From: an uncultured Gammaproteobacteria bacterium
GTDB lineage: Bacteria; Pseudomonadota; Gammaproteobacteria; Steroidobacterales; UBA11654
Assembly: GCA_902595845.1 (NCBI GenBank)
Contig: CACJRN010000014.1
Coordinates: 1-37,268 of the forward strand
Length of the DNA stretch: 37,268 nucleotides
Direction: 5' to 3'
Position 1 is the first letter of the stretch; every line of letters begins with the position of its first letter. This document shows positions 26,202 to 34,094 of the stretch, in pieces. Below the pieces are notes generated by a model. It had not been told where the DNA came from, did no database searches, and was given only the letters and a program-made list of their open reading frames with translations. The translations under genes and the position numbers were made by a program.

Positions 26202-27320
26202 TTAAGCAGGTCTTTTGCTCTCTTCATTGCTTCTTTTGATATCCCTAGATCGTATATCCATTCTAAAATCAGTCTCGCTTACTCCTTTAAATCTGTGAAG
26301 TATTGATTTTGGGATTACAAGGTCCTCGAGTGAACGAAAAGTTTTATCGACCTCTCTGCCAAAAACAATGAATTTTGCATCATTCTCATTAAAACATTCC
26401 ATAGCCTTATTCATACTCAATGAGTCTTTATAATATTTTTCATCAAAGATTCTCATCAGAGTATCTGTACCGACAACAAAAGTTGATTTTGGAAATAACT
26501 TAATTTTCTCTTCAAAAGTTGGAGCGTTCGTCAGTACCCATTGGAAATCTTCTGAAAATTGTTGAATGGTTTTATGAATTTCATAAAAACTAAGTGGTGC
26601 CTTATCAACATTGTTTATAGATATTTCAAAAAACAGCCTCAACTTTGTCATTTTTTCTGCAATCTCCTTGATCTTGAGATGCCCTTCATGAATTGGGTTA
26701 AATGTTCCAGGAAAAATCAATTGGGGTGTTTCATCATTGCTCTTGATAAATTGAATCTCTGAATCAATTAAATGCTTCCAATCTTCTTGTGCGCGAATAA
26801 CTTCATATTCAATATTTTGTGAAAGTTCAGGAATCTCTTTACTTACTCCACAAGCAATTCCAATCAAGGCCTCAAGACATTCTGAAACAAGCTTCTCTTC
26901 CAAATCCCTGGTTCTCTTACCTTTCGTGAGATAACAAGAAATTACATGCGTCGCTTCACTGCCATGGATGCAAACAAAGAAACGATGAGAACCTAGTTTT
27001 TCATATGTAGTAGATAATGTAGCCGTAACAGCAGCACCCAATAAGTGCTCTCTTTTCGTATTTGGCGCAAGCTTTTGTGCTCTCTGGAATGCAATCATTG
27101 CCATATTGATAGTAGTCTGTAATCCACAATAATGGCTCGGTCTGATTCCCAGATATTCATCCATTGATTCTCTGGAGTAAGGGATATATGACTCAAGGAT
27201 TGTGTTACTAGCGCCAGGAACTTTTAAAAAGTCTGAAATGGCAGTACTCCCGCCACCACTGGATACATATACTAACTTGAAGGGTCCAGTATGAATTGCC
27301 TGGATACTTTTTAGATCCAT
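26202..27320 (-). CDS. CinA-C-like domain fused to a nucleotidyltransferase domain
   Basis: A 372-residue two-domain protein. Residues about 12-165 resemble the CinA C-terminal (NMN deamidase-like) fold: SSGGGSTAI at 20-28, KVPGASNTILESYIPYS at 33-49, AAVTATLS at 96-103. Residues about 200-355 are a HxGH-type nucleotidyltransferase: GTFNPIHEGHLKI at 205-217, the VVGTDTLMRIF strand-helix, and a C-terminal VSETDFR standing in for the ISSTxIR motif. The Ser of the usual CinA ESCTGG motif is displaced, so deamidase activity is uncertain. Both domains suggest work on NMN/NaMN-type nucleotides. It is the last gene of a coupled trio with a coiled-coil protein and a methyltransferase. Confidence 0.82.
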   Translation of the reverse strand: MDLKSIQAIHTGPFKLVYVSSGGGSTAISDFLKVPGASNTILESYIPYSRESMDEYLGIRPSHYCGLQTTINMAMIAFQRAQKLAPNTKREHLLGAAVTATLSTTYEKLGSHRFFVCIHGSEATHVISCYLTKGKRTRDLEEKLVSECLEALIGIACGVSKEIPELSQNIEYEVIRAQEDWKHLIDSEIQFIKSNDETPQLIFPGTFNPIHEGHLKIKEIAEKMTKLRLFFEISINNVDKAPLSFYEIHKTIQQFSEDFQWVLTNAPTFEEKIKLFPKSTFVVGTDTLMRIFDEKYYKDSLSMNKAMECFNENDAKFIVFGREVDKTFRSLEDLVIPKSILHRFKGVSETDFRMDIRSRDIKRSNEESKRPA

Positions 27321-27323
27321 TGG

Positions 27324-27614
27324 TTACTCCAGCTCTTTTTTGATTGGTAAGAGAACTCTTTCAAGTAATTCATGCCTTCTATCTTTCCTCATCATTTCAA
27401 GATCATCGCTGGGAACAAAATCATCGAACTCTTTTGTAGAAATTATTTCTTTCTCTTCCAGCATTCGTTCAAGAGTATCAATTCGATCCCTTAAGACAGA
27501 AATTTCCTGAGTCAATGTCATAATCATTGCCATGAGATTATCAATTGAACCATCATCGAGGTACTTTGGCTTCTTGCCTTTGGCGACACGTGGAAGCTTT
27601 GTCTTTTCATTCAT
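27324..27614 (-). CDS. Small coiled-coil protein, unknown function (96 aa)
   Basis: No family recognised. A basic N-terminus (KLPRVAKGKKPKYLDD) is followed by a long amphipathic helix at about 24-60 with heptad-like hydrophobic spacing (MAMIMTLTQEISVLRDRI, then LERMLEEKE), consistent with a coiled coil, and a charged C-terminal helix. Its ATG overlaps the methyltransferase stop by one base (TAATG), and its stop lies 3 bases before the CinA/nucleotidyltransferase ATG. Such placement suggests a partner or scaffold for one of these enzymes. Confidence 0.72.
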   Translation of the reverse strand: MNEKTKLPRVAKGKKPKYLDDGSIDNLMAMIMTLTQEISVLRDRIDTLERMLEEKEIISTKEFDDFVPSDDLEMMRKDRRHELLERVLLPIKKELE

Positions 27615-28756
27615 TAGTTATTAGGTTTTTGAGCAAGGTAGACAGGTAACTTCAAATAAAAATCTCCGGTATAGCCTTTACTATATTTTGCTGCAGCCTC
27701 GGCAGAAGTGAACTCAACGGTTTCAGATGAAAAACCTGCATCCTCTATGATTTTTCTCATATTCATATTTCTAAGAGCCCCAGAAAAGTTTTCATTATTA
27801 TTGATCACTTCCCAATCTTTTAAGAAATCATAAAGTGGATCGTCTTCTTTTTTATGGAATGGGTAAACATCTAGGTGAATCATCCATCCACCAGGTTTGA
27901 GCAACCTAAAACACTCTTGGATAATTTTTGGAACAGCATCATGTGATGTCTCATGAAGTAAGAGCGTAGATGTAACAAGATCAAAGGACTCTGGATCATA
28001 TGATGTTTTTTCGACATTTTGCTGACTGAAATGTGCTTCAACACCTAAAGCGTTGGCTCTGGCATGAGCATATCTTAAGCAAGGCAAAGCAACATCGACA
28101 CCGATCACTTTTGAATCTGGGTATTTTTTAGAAAAAGGCAATGTTGAATTTCCAATTCCACATCCCATATCCATAATCTCCTGAGGTTGGAATGTTTTTA
28201 GGTGATCATCAATATAACGAATAATGGCTTGTGCCAGAAGATCATTTTCTTCACCCATTGCATTTCTAGAATATATAGGAAGGGAGATATCATAGACTGC
28301 TCCGGCTGATATATCTTTTTCAATATTCTCGTTGTGGTAACCTCCTGGTTGCTGATGAATATCATAAGCCGTTAAATATCTCGGTATATCAAGAGACTCA
28401 TCAATATCTAAGCTTCCAATCGATTGATGATTGTCTAAGTCATCAATCATAGTATCTAAATTCCTCTCAACTGTATCAATGACTGATGTAAACATCATCT
28501 GTTGACTCAATCTTTGCAAGAGGCTCCAACTTTGATAACCCCTATCATTGAGCATCAATGATTTCACTTCAGATTTATCTTCTGGCTTCCTTTCATTTGC
28601 TTGAATAAAATCTGGCTCAATTTTCTTCTCATAATAAGGGGTAATCAATGAGTAGATCTCATCTGTTAAATATGCCCTTAGATCTGTAACAAAATCTTGA
28701 CGGACCGATTCGTCATGACTCGGCTTTGGCTGCATTGAATGTTTTTGTTTACTCAT
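27614..28756 (-). CDS. SAM-dependent class I methyltransferase with N-terminal extension
   Basis: A 380-residue protein from the ATG at 28754-28756 (MSKQKHSMQ). The frame continues 42 codons upstream, but that part crosses a good promoter (28775-28803) and the opposite gene's leader, so the shorter start is preferred. Residues about 190-310 are a Rossmann methyltransferase: motif I IMDMGCGIGN at 194-203, the acidic ribose residue in VIGVDVALP, then NVEKTSYDPESFDLVTS and LLKPGGWMI. The first 190 residues have no fold I can name; they include a tract rich in acidic residues and Q/N. The methyl acceptor is unknown. It heads the operon with the coiled-coil and CinA/nucleotidyltransferase genes. 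Confidence 0.85.
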   Translation of the reverse strand: MSKQKHSMQPKPSHDESVRQDFVTDLRAYLTDEIYSLITPYYEKKIEPDFIQANERKPEDKSEVKSLMLNDRGYQSWSLLQRLSQQMMFTSVIDTVERNLDTMIDDLDNHQSIGSLDIDESLDIPRYLTAYDIHQQPGGYHNENIEKDISAGAVYDISLPIYSRNAMGEENDLLAQAIIRYIDDHLKTFQPQEIMDMGCGIGNSTLPFSKKYPDSKVIGVDVALPCLRYAHARANALGVEAHFSQQNVEKTSYDPESFDLVTSTLLLHETSHDAVPKIIQECFRLLKPGGWMIHLDVYPFHKKEDDPLYDFLKDWEVINNNENFSGALRNMNMRKIIEDAGFSSETVEFTSAEAAAKYSKGYTGDFYLKLPVYLAQKPNN

Positions 28757-28774
28757 CTCACTATCCAAAAAACA

Positions 28775-28803
28775 ATTATAGTTTAAGACTATGAAGGCTT
28801 TAA
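28775..28803 (-). promoter_or_regulatory. Candidate sigma-70 promoter of the methyltransferase operon
   Basis: On the minus strand a perfect TATAAT (28780-28775) sits 17 bases after TTAAAG (28803-28798), a weak -35. Transcription would begin at about 28768 and leave a 12-base leader to the ATG at 28756, with GGATAGTGAG just before it. This supports the shorter methyltransferase start. Confidence 0.5.
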
Positions 28804-28881
28804 GTAAAAATATTGAGTCCTTGAGCACTCTTTGAAAATTTAATAAAGTAAATTCTAGCTTTAGAAATGGGGAAACATGCA

Positions 28882-29523
28882 ATGAAAAACTATATTTTAA
28901 TAGGAATCATGACTCTTTTATTGATGCCTGCTGAAAATCTTTATGCTGGCGGGCACGATGAGGATAAAAAACTGACTGCTGCTTCAAGTGGTTTTGAAGG
29001 TCGTGAGGAAATGCTTGGAAGAGCAATGACAGTGGTATTGAAATCACTCAATGAAACCAAGCCTTATCAGCACGATATCAATGATGCATTAATCAAAATG
29101 ATTTTGACCACAATTCAGTTCGCCAAAAATAACGATATGATCGATGAATTGATTGAAAATGAGGTACAAGTCACTCTGCCAATGTTGGAGCGAGTTCGAG
29201 ATAATTATCAAAGATCAGGAGAATTGGAAGATGTTATGGTCGGCATGATAGATAGAACAGCATGTGCATATCAGCTTTTTCTAGATAAAGAAAATAGTGA
29301 AGCAGAGAGGAGATGGACATCGCCCTTTGGTTTAATTTTGGAACATACTGTTCGACTGGGTCAACATGATCTGACTGAGAAGGAAGTTCATGATATATGG
29401 ATAAAAAAACGTTTTAATGCTTTTGCTGAAGTGATTGGTGTTGAGCTTGAAATATCTGATATTGGCGAAGACGGTATGGTCTCTATTAAAGCCGTAAAGC
29501 CTATCTCGATGGCTAGACAGTAA
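28882..29523 (+). CDS. Exported protein of unknown function (213 aa)
   Basis: No family recognised. An upstream ATG at 28867 is in frame but lacks a ribosome site; the ATG at 28882 follows GGGGA at a good distance and begins a clear signal peptide (MKNYILIGIMTLLLMPAENLYA), so it is preferred. The mature part is mainly helical and acidic, with one Cys (RTACAYQ). The region ERRWTSPFGLILEHTVRLG and the final strand MVSIKAVKPI suggest a compact periplasmic domain. It is followed 8 bases later by the sterol desaturase-family gene, so the two may act together. Transcribed away from the methyltransferase operon. Confidence 0.72.
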   Translation: MKNYILIGIMTLLLMPAENLYAGGHDEDKKLTAASSGFEGREEMLGRAMTVVLKSLNETKPYQHDINDALIKMILTTIQFAKNNDMIDELIENEVQVTLPMLERVRDNYQRSGELEDVMVGMIDRTACAYQLFLDKENSEAERRWTSPFGLILEHTVRLGQHDLTEKEVHDIWIKKRFNAFAEVIGVELEISDIGEDGMVSIKAVKPISMARQ

Positions 29524-29531
29524 AACCTTAA

Positions 29532-30383
29532 ATGATCCACACAGTCACCGACTATACAATTTACATCATCGGTGCGCCGATCATTTTATTTTTAATCATT
29601 TTAGAAATAATTATCTCGGCTAAGAAAGGTCTCAAATATTACAAATATCAGGATTCATTAGGATCAATTGGATTAATCATTGGAAATGTCGTTATTAATT
29701 TAATGACGAAAGGTGTGATCATCGCTTTTTATCTCTTTCTATATCAATTTAGGCTATTTGAGTTTTCGATATTTGGTTCGATATGGATAGAAATTATTTT
29801 GACGTTATTCGCAATTGATTTTATTTACTATTGGTTTCATCGCACTTCTCATCATGTGAGATTCTTCTGGGCAATTCATATGAATCATCATTCAAGTGAA
29901 GAAATGAATTTTTTAGTAGCACTGAGACAAGCATGGTTCAATCCAATTATTAGGGTTCCATTCTTCTTCATTCTTCCATTGATTGGTTTTAATCCATTGT
30001 TGACCCTAATTGTTGGTGCTGCTTCTACACTATGGGCTGTTATTCAACATACAAAAATGATCGGAAAACTCGGTCCTTTGGAGTTTATCTTTGTTACCCC
30101 ATCTGCTCATCGGGTTCATCATGGTGTAAATGATGAATACATGGATAAAAACTTTGGAAATATTCTTATTATTTGGGACAAAATTTTTGGAACGTACCAG
30201 CCAGAGGAAGAACAAGTTGTCTTTGGGTTAAAAAGGAATGTTAAGACATCAAATCCATTTATAATTACCGTATTTACTTGGAAAGAAATTCTTGAAGATT
30301 TCGGGAATTCAAGAGATATCAAAGATAAAATAAAATCTATTTTTGGCGCCCCGGAGTGGAAGCCCAAAGAAATTCAAATATAA
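29532..30383 (+). CDS. Sterol desaturase/fatty acid hydroxylase family di-iron membrane enzyme
   Basis: A 283-residue integral membrane oxygenase. The three histidine boxes of the family are present: HRTSHH at 103-108, HMNHH at 116-120 and HRVHH at 193-197, with an extra His173 in IQHTK. These bind a di-iron centre that uses O2 to hydroxylate or desaturate a lipid. Four to five hydrophobic helices precede and separate the boxes. Members act on sterols, carotenoids, fatty acids or alkylglycerol lipids; the present substrate is not clear, and no carotenoid or sterol gene is nearby. The stop is followed after 2 bases by a 39-residue membrane peptide gene. Confidence 0.92.
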   Translation: MIHTVTDYTIYIIGAPIILFLIILEIIISAKKGLKYYKYQDSLGSIGLIIGNVVINLMTKGVIIAFYLFLYQFRLFEFSIFGSIWIEIILTLFAIDFIYYWFHRTSHHVRFFWAIHMNHHSSEEMNFLVALRQAWFNPIIRVPFFFILPLIGFNPLLTLIVGAASTLWAVIQHTKMIGKLGPLEFIFVTPSAHRVHHGVNDEYMDKNFGNILIIWDKIFGTYQPEEEQVVFGLKRNVKTSNPFIITVFTWKEILEDFGNSRDIKDKIKSIFGAPEWKPKEIQI

Positions 30384-30385
30384 GC

Positions 30386-30505
30386 ATGAGAAATATTTTT
30401 ATTATTGCAGTGGCTATGGTCGTTACCCTATTGATATTCTATGTTCTGAGTTTACTCACCCCGCCTCTAGTTGATGCGATTACTAACTACTTATCAGGAG
30501 ACTGA
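30386..30505 (+). CDS. Small single-span membrane peptide (39 aa)
   Basis: A short frame from ATG 30386 to TGA 30503-30505, wedged between two firmly called genes with gaps of 2 bases and 1 base. Residues 4-25 form one strongly hydrophobic helix, then a proline-containing polar tail (TPPLVDAITNYLSGD). There is no ribosome site of its own, so re-initiation after the desaturase stop is likely. The exact fill of the interval and the membrane-helix pattern support a real peptide, perhaps a companion of the membrane enzyme. No homolog known to me. Confidence 0.55.
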   Translation: MRNIFIIAVAMVVTLLIFYVLSLLTPPLVDAITNYLSGD

Positions 30506-30506
30506 G

Positions 30507-30914
30507 ATGGATAAAAAACTAGTCGATGCCATAAAAACAATTCATAAACCCGATGAATGGGTTCATTTTTCGTCAATCGGTCCTGATGGAGGGCCACATG
30601 TCACACCATTAATGATGGGAATTCATGAACAGGGGCTGTTATTCAGCTTTACCGGAAAACAAAAAAAGAGAAATCTTGAGAGAGATCCGAGAGCATGTGT
30701 TTCAATTTGCAAGCCAGTAGTGATGAGTCATGTAATTGTCTGGGGTGAAGTTGAAATCAGACATGATGAGGAAGCTCAAGAAATGTGGAATGTGATGATT
30801 GAAGAGGCTTTTGGTGAGGACAGACTGAATCAAATTCAAAGAAAATTATCTCTTGAGCAAACAAGCTTGGGTGTCCTTAAGCCAGTTCGATATAGGGTTT
30901 ATGACATAGATTAG
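30507..30914 (+). CDS. PPOX-fold (pyridoxamine 5'-phosphate oxidase-like) flavin-binding protein
   Basis: A 135-residue split beta-barrel protein of the class that binds FMN or F420. The start is the ATG at 30507, preceded by GGAG six bases upstream; a longer frame from TTG 30471 only covers the upstream peptide gene. Features are WVHFSSIGPDGGPHVTPL (residues 19-36), the cofactor-binding KQKKRNLERDPRACVSI stretch and the strand VIVWGEVEI. Stand-alone members reduce small ketones, quinones or biliverdin, or only bind flavin; the reaction is unknown. Probably co-transcribed with the desaturase-family gene. Confidence 0.85.
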   Translation: MDKKLVDAIKTIHKPDEWVHFSSIGPDGGPHVTPLMMGIHEQGLLFSFTGKQKKRNLERDPRACVSICKPVVMSHVIVWGEVEIRHDEEAQEMWNVMIEEAFGEDRLNQIQRKLSLEQTSLGVLKPVRYRVYDID

Positions 30915-30929
30915 GTCTGACTGATTAAA

Positions 30930-31676
30930 ATGAAACTACAACATATCATTGCCTTGGCATTGGCATTCATCTTTTCTTTCAGCATTCACTCTAAAGAGTA
31001 TCCTTGGCTCTCGAAACTTGATTATGAGAATCATGTATTCAAATCAGGAAAAGAACTGATGAAACTTGAATATGGACTTCACTCATTGGAAGAAAAACCG
31101 GTCAATGAAGGATCGATGATTATTGCTGTTCATGGATCAAGAAGTCAGGGGTATGAATGGATATATCCGCTGAAATCAATCGATTCAAAGACAAATGATA
31201 TCTATTTTTTTAGATGGAATGATCAAGGTTGCCCTAAACCTTCGGCCATCCTCCTAAATGAACTAATTACTGAGCATGTTTCAATAAACAGTGGGATAGA
31301 GAGGGTTATTTTAATCTCACATAGTTATGGAGGACTATTAACAGCCTGGTTTTATGAGAATTGGTCAAAAAATATTCCAATGGAGATCCATACCATTGCA
31401 ACACCAATAGCTGGAATGGTAACTGTAAACCAATTATGTGGATACAATCCTCCAGAGAAAATTAATAAAAATGTAAAAGTGAATCAATGGATCACCCAAA
31501 AGAATATCGATAACGCATTCAAAGAACTTGACGTTGACCCGCAAATCATAAGTTTAGAAAAAAACATAATCTATTTACTTCCAGACAGATACAAGAACAG
31601 GCGTCTAGGTCATAACTGGTCAATTAGTTATGTTATTGATGAGATCATTAAGACTCATAAAGAAATGAAAAAATGA
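30930..31676 (+). CDS. Exported alpha/beta hydrolase
   Basis: A 248-residue secreted hydrolase. Residues 1-21 are a signal peptide (cleavage near SIHS). The alpha/beta hydrolase core shows IIAVHGSRSQG at 64-74 (oxyanion side), nucleophile Ser132 in ISHSYGG, and a likely catalytic His228 in RLGHNWS. The substrate is not evident; lipase- or esterase-like action outside the cytoplasm is likely. Its last 29 bases overlap the end of the convergent alpha/beta hydrolase gene. Confidence 0.82.
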   Translation: MKLQHIIALALAFIFSFSIHSKEYPWLSKLDYENHVFKSGKELMKLEYGLHSLEEKPVNEGSMIIAVHGSRSQGYEWIYPLKSIDSKTNDIYFFRWNDQGCPKPSAILLNELITEHVSINSGIERVILISHSYGGLLTAWFYENWSKNIPMEIHTIATPIAGMVTVNQLCGYNPPEKINKNVKVNQWITQKNIDNAFKELDVDPQIISLEKNIIYLLPDRYKNRRLGHNWSISYVIDEIIKTHKEMKK

Positions 31677-32454
31677 TTTCAGCCGTTTTTTCCGTCTCTA
31701 GATCTAAAAACCCATGACTCCAAGATTTTAGATCTAGTATTTTAGACTGAGGATTATTCAAAAGATTTTTAGCTCTTTTTGTCTGCTCATAAAGATCATC
31801 CTCAGGATTCAATATCAGTATTGGGCAATTTATTTCAGTTAGCGTCTTTGATGAATCATAATTGAATGCTGCATTATGTCCCCACCATGAGATATCAGGA
31901 TTAATTAATCTTGCGTGAAATGTTTTCGCAATTTGTAAGTCAGTTCTTCCTTCCATACTCCAAAACTTTGCTTCATTCCAAGCATGTGTTAAATGTGAGC
32001 CATCAGATGAGAGCAAGTGATCTTTCTTCAAATACATGTTTTTCATCTCTGAACACTCCTCATCAGTAAAAATGGGTGCAGAGACCAAAATTATTTTATT
32101 TATCCTATCTGGTATTTGTTTTGCAATTTCTAGGGCAATCTTTGAACCAGTATGGTAGCCCATTAAATTTATTTTGTTGATCTTAAATGTATCAATAAAA
32201 CTGATCATACTAATTGCGTATGACTCTATTGATGGAGGTGAAGTTGGTCGATCAGAATTTCCAAAACCTGGTGTATCAATTGCTGTCACATCTTTATCTA
32301 ATGATTTGGCTTCATCAAGGAGGTTTTCATAAATGATGCTCGAATATGGGCTCATATGGAAACAAAGCAATCCATTATCTGATGGCTCAGAATTGTCACT
32401 CCTTCTAAAGTGAAGCTGACCCTCGGGTCCCAAAATATATCGTTTTATGCTCAT
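31648..32454 (-). CDS. Alpha/beta hydrolase-fold protein with His at the nucleophile position
   Basis: A 268-residue cytoplasmic alpha/beta hydrolase-fold protein. The fold pattern is complete: FHMSPYSSIIY near the oxyanion region, DTPGFGNSDRP at 60-70, an acidic residue in LNPEDDLYEQ and His in SWSHGFLDL. The nucleophile elbow, usually G-x-S-x-G, reads GYHTG with His101 (codon CAT) in place of Ser. Either the active site uses another residue or the protein has lost normal esterase action; comparable GHHTG elbows occur in some family members, as far as I recall. Convergent overlap of 29 bases with the exported hydrolase. Confidence 0.82.
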   Translation of the reverse strand: MSIKRYILGPEGQLHFRRSDNSEPSDNGLLCFHMSPYSSIIYENLLDEAKSLDKDVTAIDTPGFGNSDRPTSPPSIESYAISMISFIDTFKINKINLMGYHTGSKIALEIAKQIPDRINKIILVSAPIFTDEECSEMKNMYLKKDHLLSSDGSHLTHAWNEAKFWSMEGRTDLQIAKTFHARLINPDISWWGHNAAFNYDSSKTLTEINCPILILNPEDDLYEQTKRAKNLLNNPQSKILDLKSWSHGFLDLETEKTAEIIFSFLYES

Positions 32455-32517
32455 ATCATTTTTAAATTATTAGAATTAAGTAGATAATAATCCATCTAAA
32501 AAAAAATGGAGCTTAGA

Positions 32518-33510
32518 ATGACAGAAAACAAGAAATGGATTCTTAAAAAAAGACCAATAGGGTTGGTGGATGAATCTAATTTTGATTTTATCGAAGAAGA
32601 ACTTCCAGCTGTTAAAGATGGAGAGATTCTAATACAGAATGAATATCTATCAGTTGACCCCACCCAAAGAATGTGGCTTACGGATATGCCGGGTTATTTG
32701 CCACCTATTCAAATAGATGAGGTCATCAGATCCGGTGGAATGGGAAGAGTCATTGAATCTAAAAATGATAAATTTGATGAAGGAGACCTTGTCAATGGCT
32801 TTGTTGGATGGCAGACCCATCTTATTTCAGATGGAAAAGGATTTACAAAAGTGCCAGAGATTTTGCCAATTCCTACCATGATTAATGTATTGGGCCTAAC
32901 TGGTATCACCGCTTATTTTGGATTGCTGGATGTTGGTCAGCCTAAGGAAGGAGATACTGTTGTCGTCTCTGGTGCAGCTGGAGCAACTGGGTCAGTGGTG
33001 GCACAAATTGCAAAGATAAAAGGTTGCAATGTGATTGGTATAGCAGGTGGTGAGGAAAAATGTGCCTGGCTTGAGGAATGCGGTCTTGATCATGTAATCG
33101 ATTATAAAGCGACGAAGGCAACCAAAGAAGTTGGGCGAATCGCTAAAAACGGAATTGATATTTATTTTGATAATGTAGGCGGTCCATTATTGGAGGCAGT
33201 CTTATTTAAGATTAATCTCAATGCAAGAATCGTAATTTGCGGAGCAATCTCAAACTATGCATCTACTGATATGCCAGTTGGGCCTAGAAATCTGAGTAGC
33301 TTAATTGTAAATCGTGCAAGGATGGAGGGTTTTCTTGTGCTTGATTATCTACATAGAGCTGATGAAGCAATACAAGAACTTTCAAAATGGCTGATGGATG
33401 GAAAGATTAAACATCGAGAAGACATTCAAGAAGGAATTGAAAACTGCCCCAGTACTCTGAATCGCCTTTTCACTGGACAAAATATTGGAAAGCAGATTCT
33501 TAAAATCTGA
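32518..33510 (+). CDS. NADP-dependent medium-chain oxidoreductase (CurA/leukotriene B4 dehydrogenase-like)
   Basis: A 330-residue zinc-free medium-chain dehydrogenase/reductase that reduces the double bond of alpha,beta-unsaturated carbonyls. The ATG at 32518 is preferred because GGAG lies 7 bases before it; the ATG at 32506 has none. Motifs: the substrate-domain SVDPTQRMW, the glycine-rich loop SGAAGATGS at 151-159, the DYKA step at the end of the adenosine pocket, and FDNVGGPLLE. The zinc ligand residues of true alcohol dehydrogenases are absent. Followed 17 bases later by the GNAT-like gene. Likely detoxifies reactive enals or enones. Confidence 0.92.
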   Translation: MTENKKWILKKRPIGLVDESNFDFIEEELPAVKDGEILIQNEYLSVDPTQRMWLTDMPGYLPPIQIDEVIRSGGMGRVIESKNDKFDEGDLVNGFVGWQTHLISDGKGFTKVPEILPIPTMINVLGLTGITAYFGLLDVGQPKEGDTVVVSGAAGATGSVVAQIAKIKGCNVIGIAGGEEKCAWLEECGLDHVIDYKATKATKEVGRIAKNGIDIYFDNVGGPLLEAVLFKINLNARIVICGAISNYASTDMPVGPRNLSSLIVNRARMEGFLVLDYLHRADEAIQELSKWLMDGKIKHREDIQEGIENCPSTLNRLFTGQNIGKQILKI

Positions 33511-33527
33511 TTGATATTATTATTCAA

Positions 33528-34028
33528 ATGGGAGAACGCTCAACATTAAATTTTGTTCCATCTAAATTCATTATTCCTGAAAAGATGGAAACTGACGAAT
33601 ATAGATTGCGGATGCTATCGGTTGATGATGTAGAAAAGGACTTTGAAGCTGTTACATCAAGTGCAGAACATGTAAGCAAAGTTTGGCCAGAAAGCGGTTG
33701 GCCTGATGGGCTCACCCTGAGGCAAAACTTGATTGACCTTGGTTGGCATGAAAAAGAATTCCAAAACAGAACCTCTTTTGCATACACGATGGTTACACTT
33801 GATGAATCAAAAGTACTCGGCTGTGTTTACTTTTACCCAACAGATAAGTCTGACTATGATGCTGAAATCTTCATGTGGGTAATAGAGAGCGAGTTAAAAA
33901 ATGGTTTAGATGAAAGGCTTTTTAACGAAGTCCAAAAGTGGCTTAATAATGAATGGCCATTCACTAATCCTGCTTTTCCAGGAAGGATTATCAGTTGGGA
34001 TGAATATGAATCTTTACCCAATAAATGA
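33528..34028 (+). CDS. GNAT-like N-acetyltransferase domain protein
   Basis: A 166-residue protein with the GNAT topology: early strand YRLRMLSVDDVEKDFEAV, the strand AYTMVTLDESKVLGCVYFYP, and EIFMWVIESELKNGLDERLF leading to the pyrophosphate-loop region, where the usual RGxG is replaced by KNGL. The C-terminal WPFTNPAFPGRIISWDEY fits related proteins in proteobacteria. The acyl acceptor is unknown and the weak CoA loop leaves activity uncertain. Co-oriented with the oxidoreductase; convergent with the PDZ gene past a strong hairpin. Confidence 0.7.
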   Translation: MGERSTLNFVPSKFIIPEKMETDEYRLRMLSVDDVEKDFEAVTSSAEHVSKVWPESGWPDGLTLRQNLIDLGWHEKEFQNRTSFAYTMVTLDESKVLGCVYFYPTDKSDYDAEIFMWVIESELKNGLDERLFNEVQKWLNNEWPFTNPAFPGRIISWDEYESLPNK

Positions 34029-34053
34029 ATTAATTTTAGGGAACTAAGAGCCT

Positions 34054-34084
34054 ATGCTTTGCTGACAGAATGCCAGCAAAGCAT
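34054..34084. repeat. Perfect 11-base inverted repeat between convergent genes
   Basis: ATGCTTTGCTG (34054-34064) and CAGCAAAGCAT (34074-34084) pair exactly around a 9-base loop. It lies 26 bases past the GNAT-like stop and 11 bases past the stop of the convergent PDZ gene, a terminator position for both. Neither strand has a T-run after the stem, so it is either a weak bidirectional terminator or a 3' stabilising hairpin. Confidence 0.8.
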
Positions 34085-34094
34085 TGACTTCGCT

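Noticed and set aside
28757-28882. Forty-two extra codons at the start of the methyltransferase
   Set aside because: They cross a good -10/-35 pair and the leader of the divergent gene, read like random hydrophobic sequence, and the ATG at 28756 has a better ribosome site.
30471-30506. TTG start for the PPOX-fold gene 12 codons upstream
   Set aside because: The ATG at 30507 has a clear GGAG site and the upstream codons belong to the 39-residue peptide gene in another frame.
31648-31676. Frameshift suspected where two alpha/beta hydrolase genes overlap
   Set aside because: The genes are on opposite strands, both have complete C-terminal regions, and the overlap is a simple convergent tail-to-tail arrangement.
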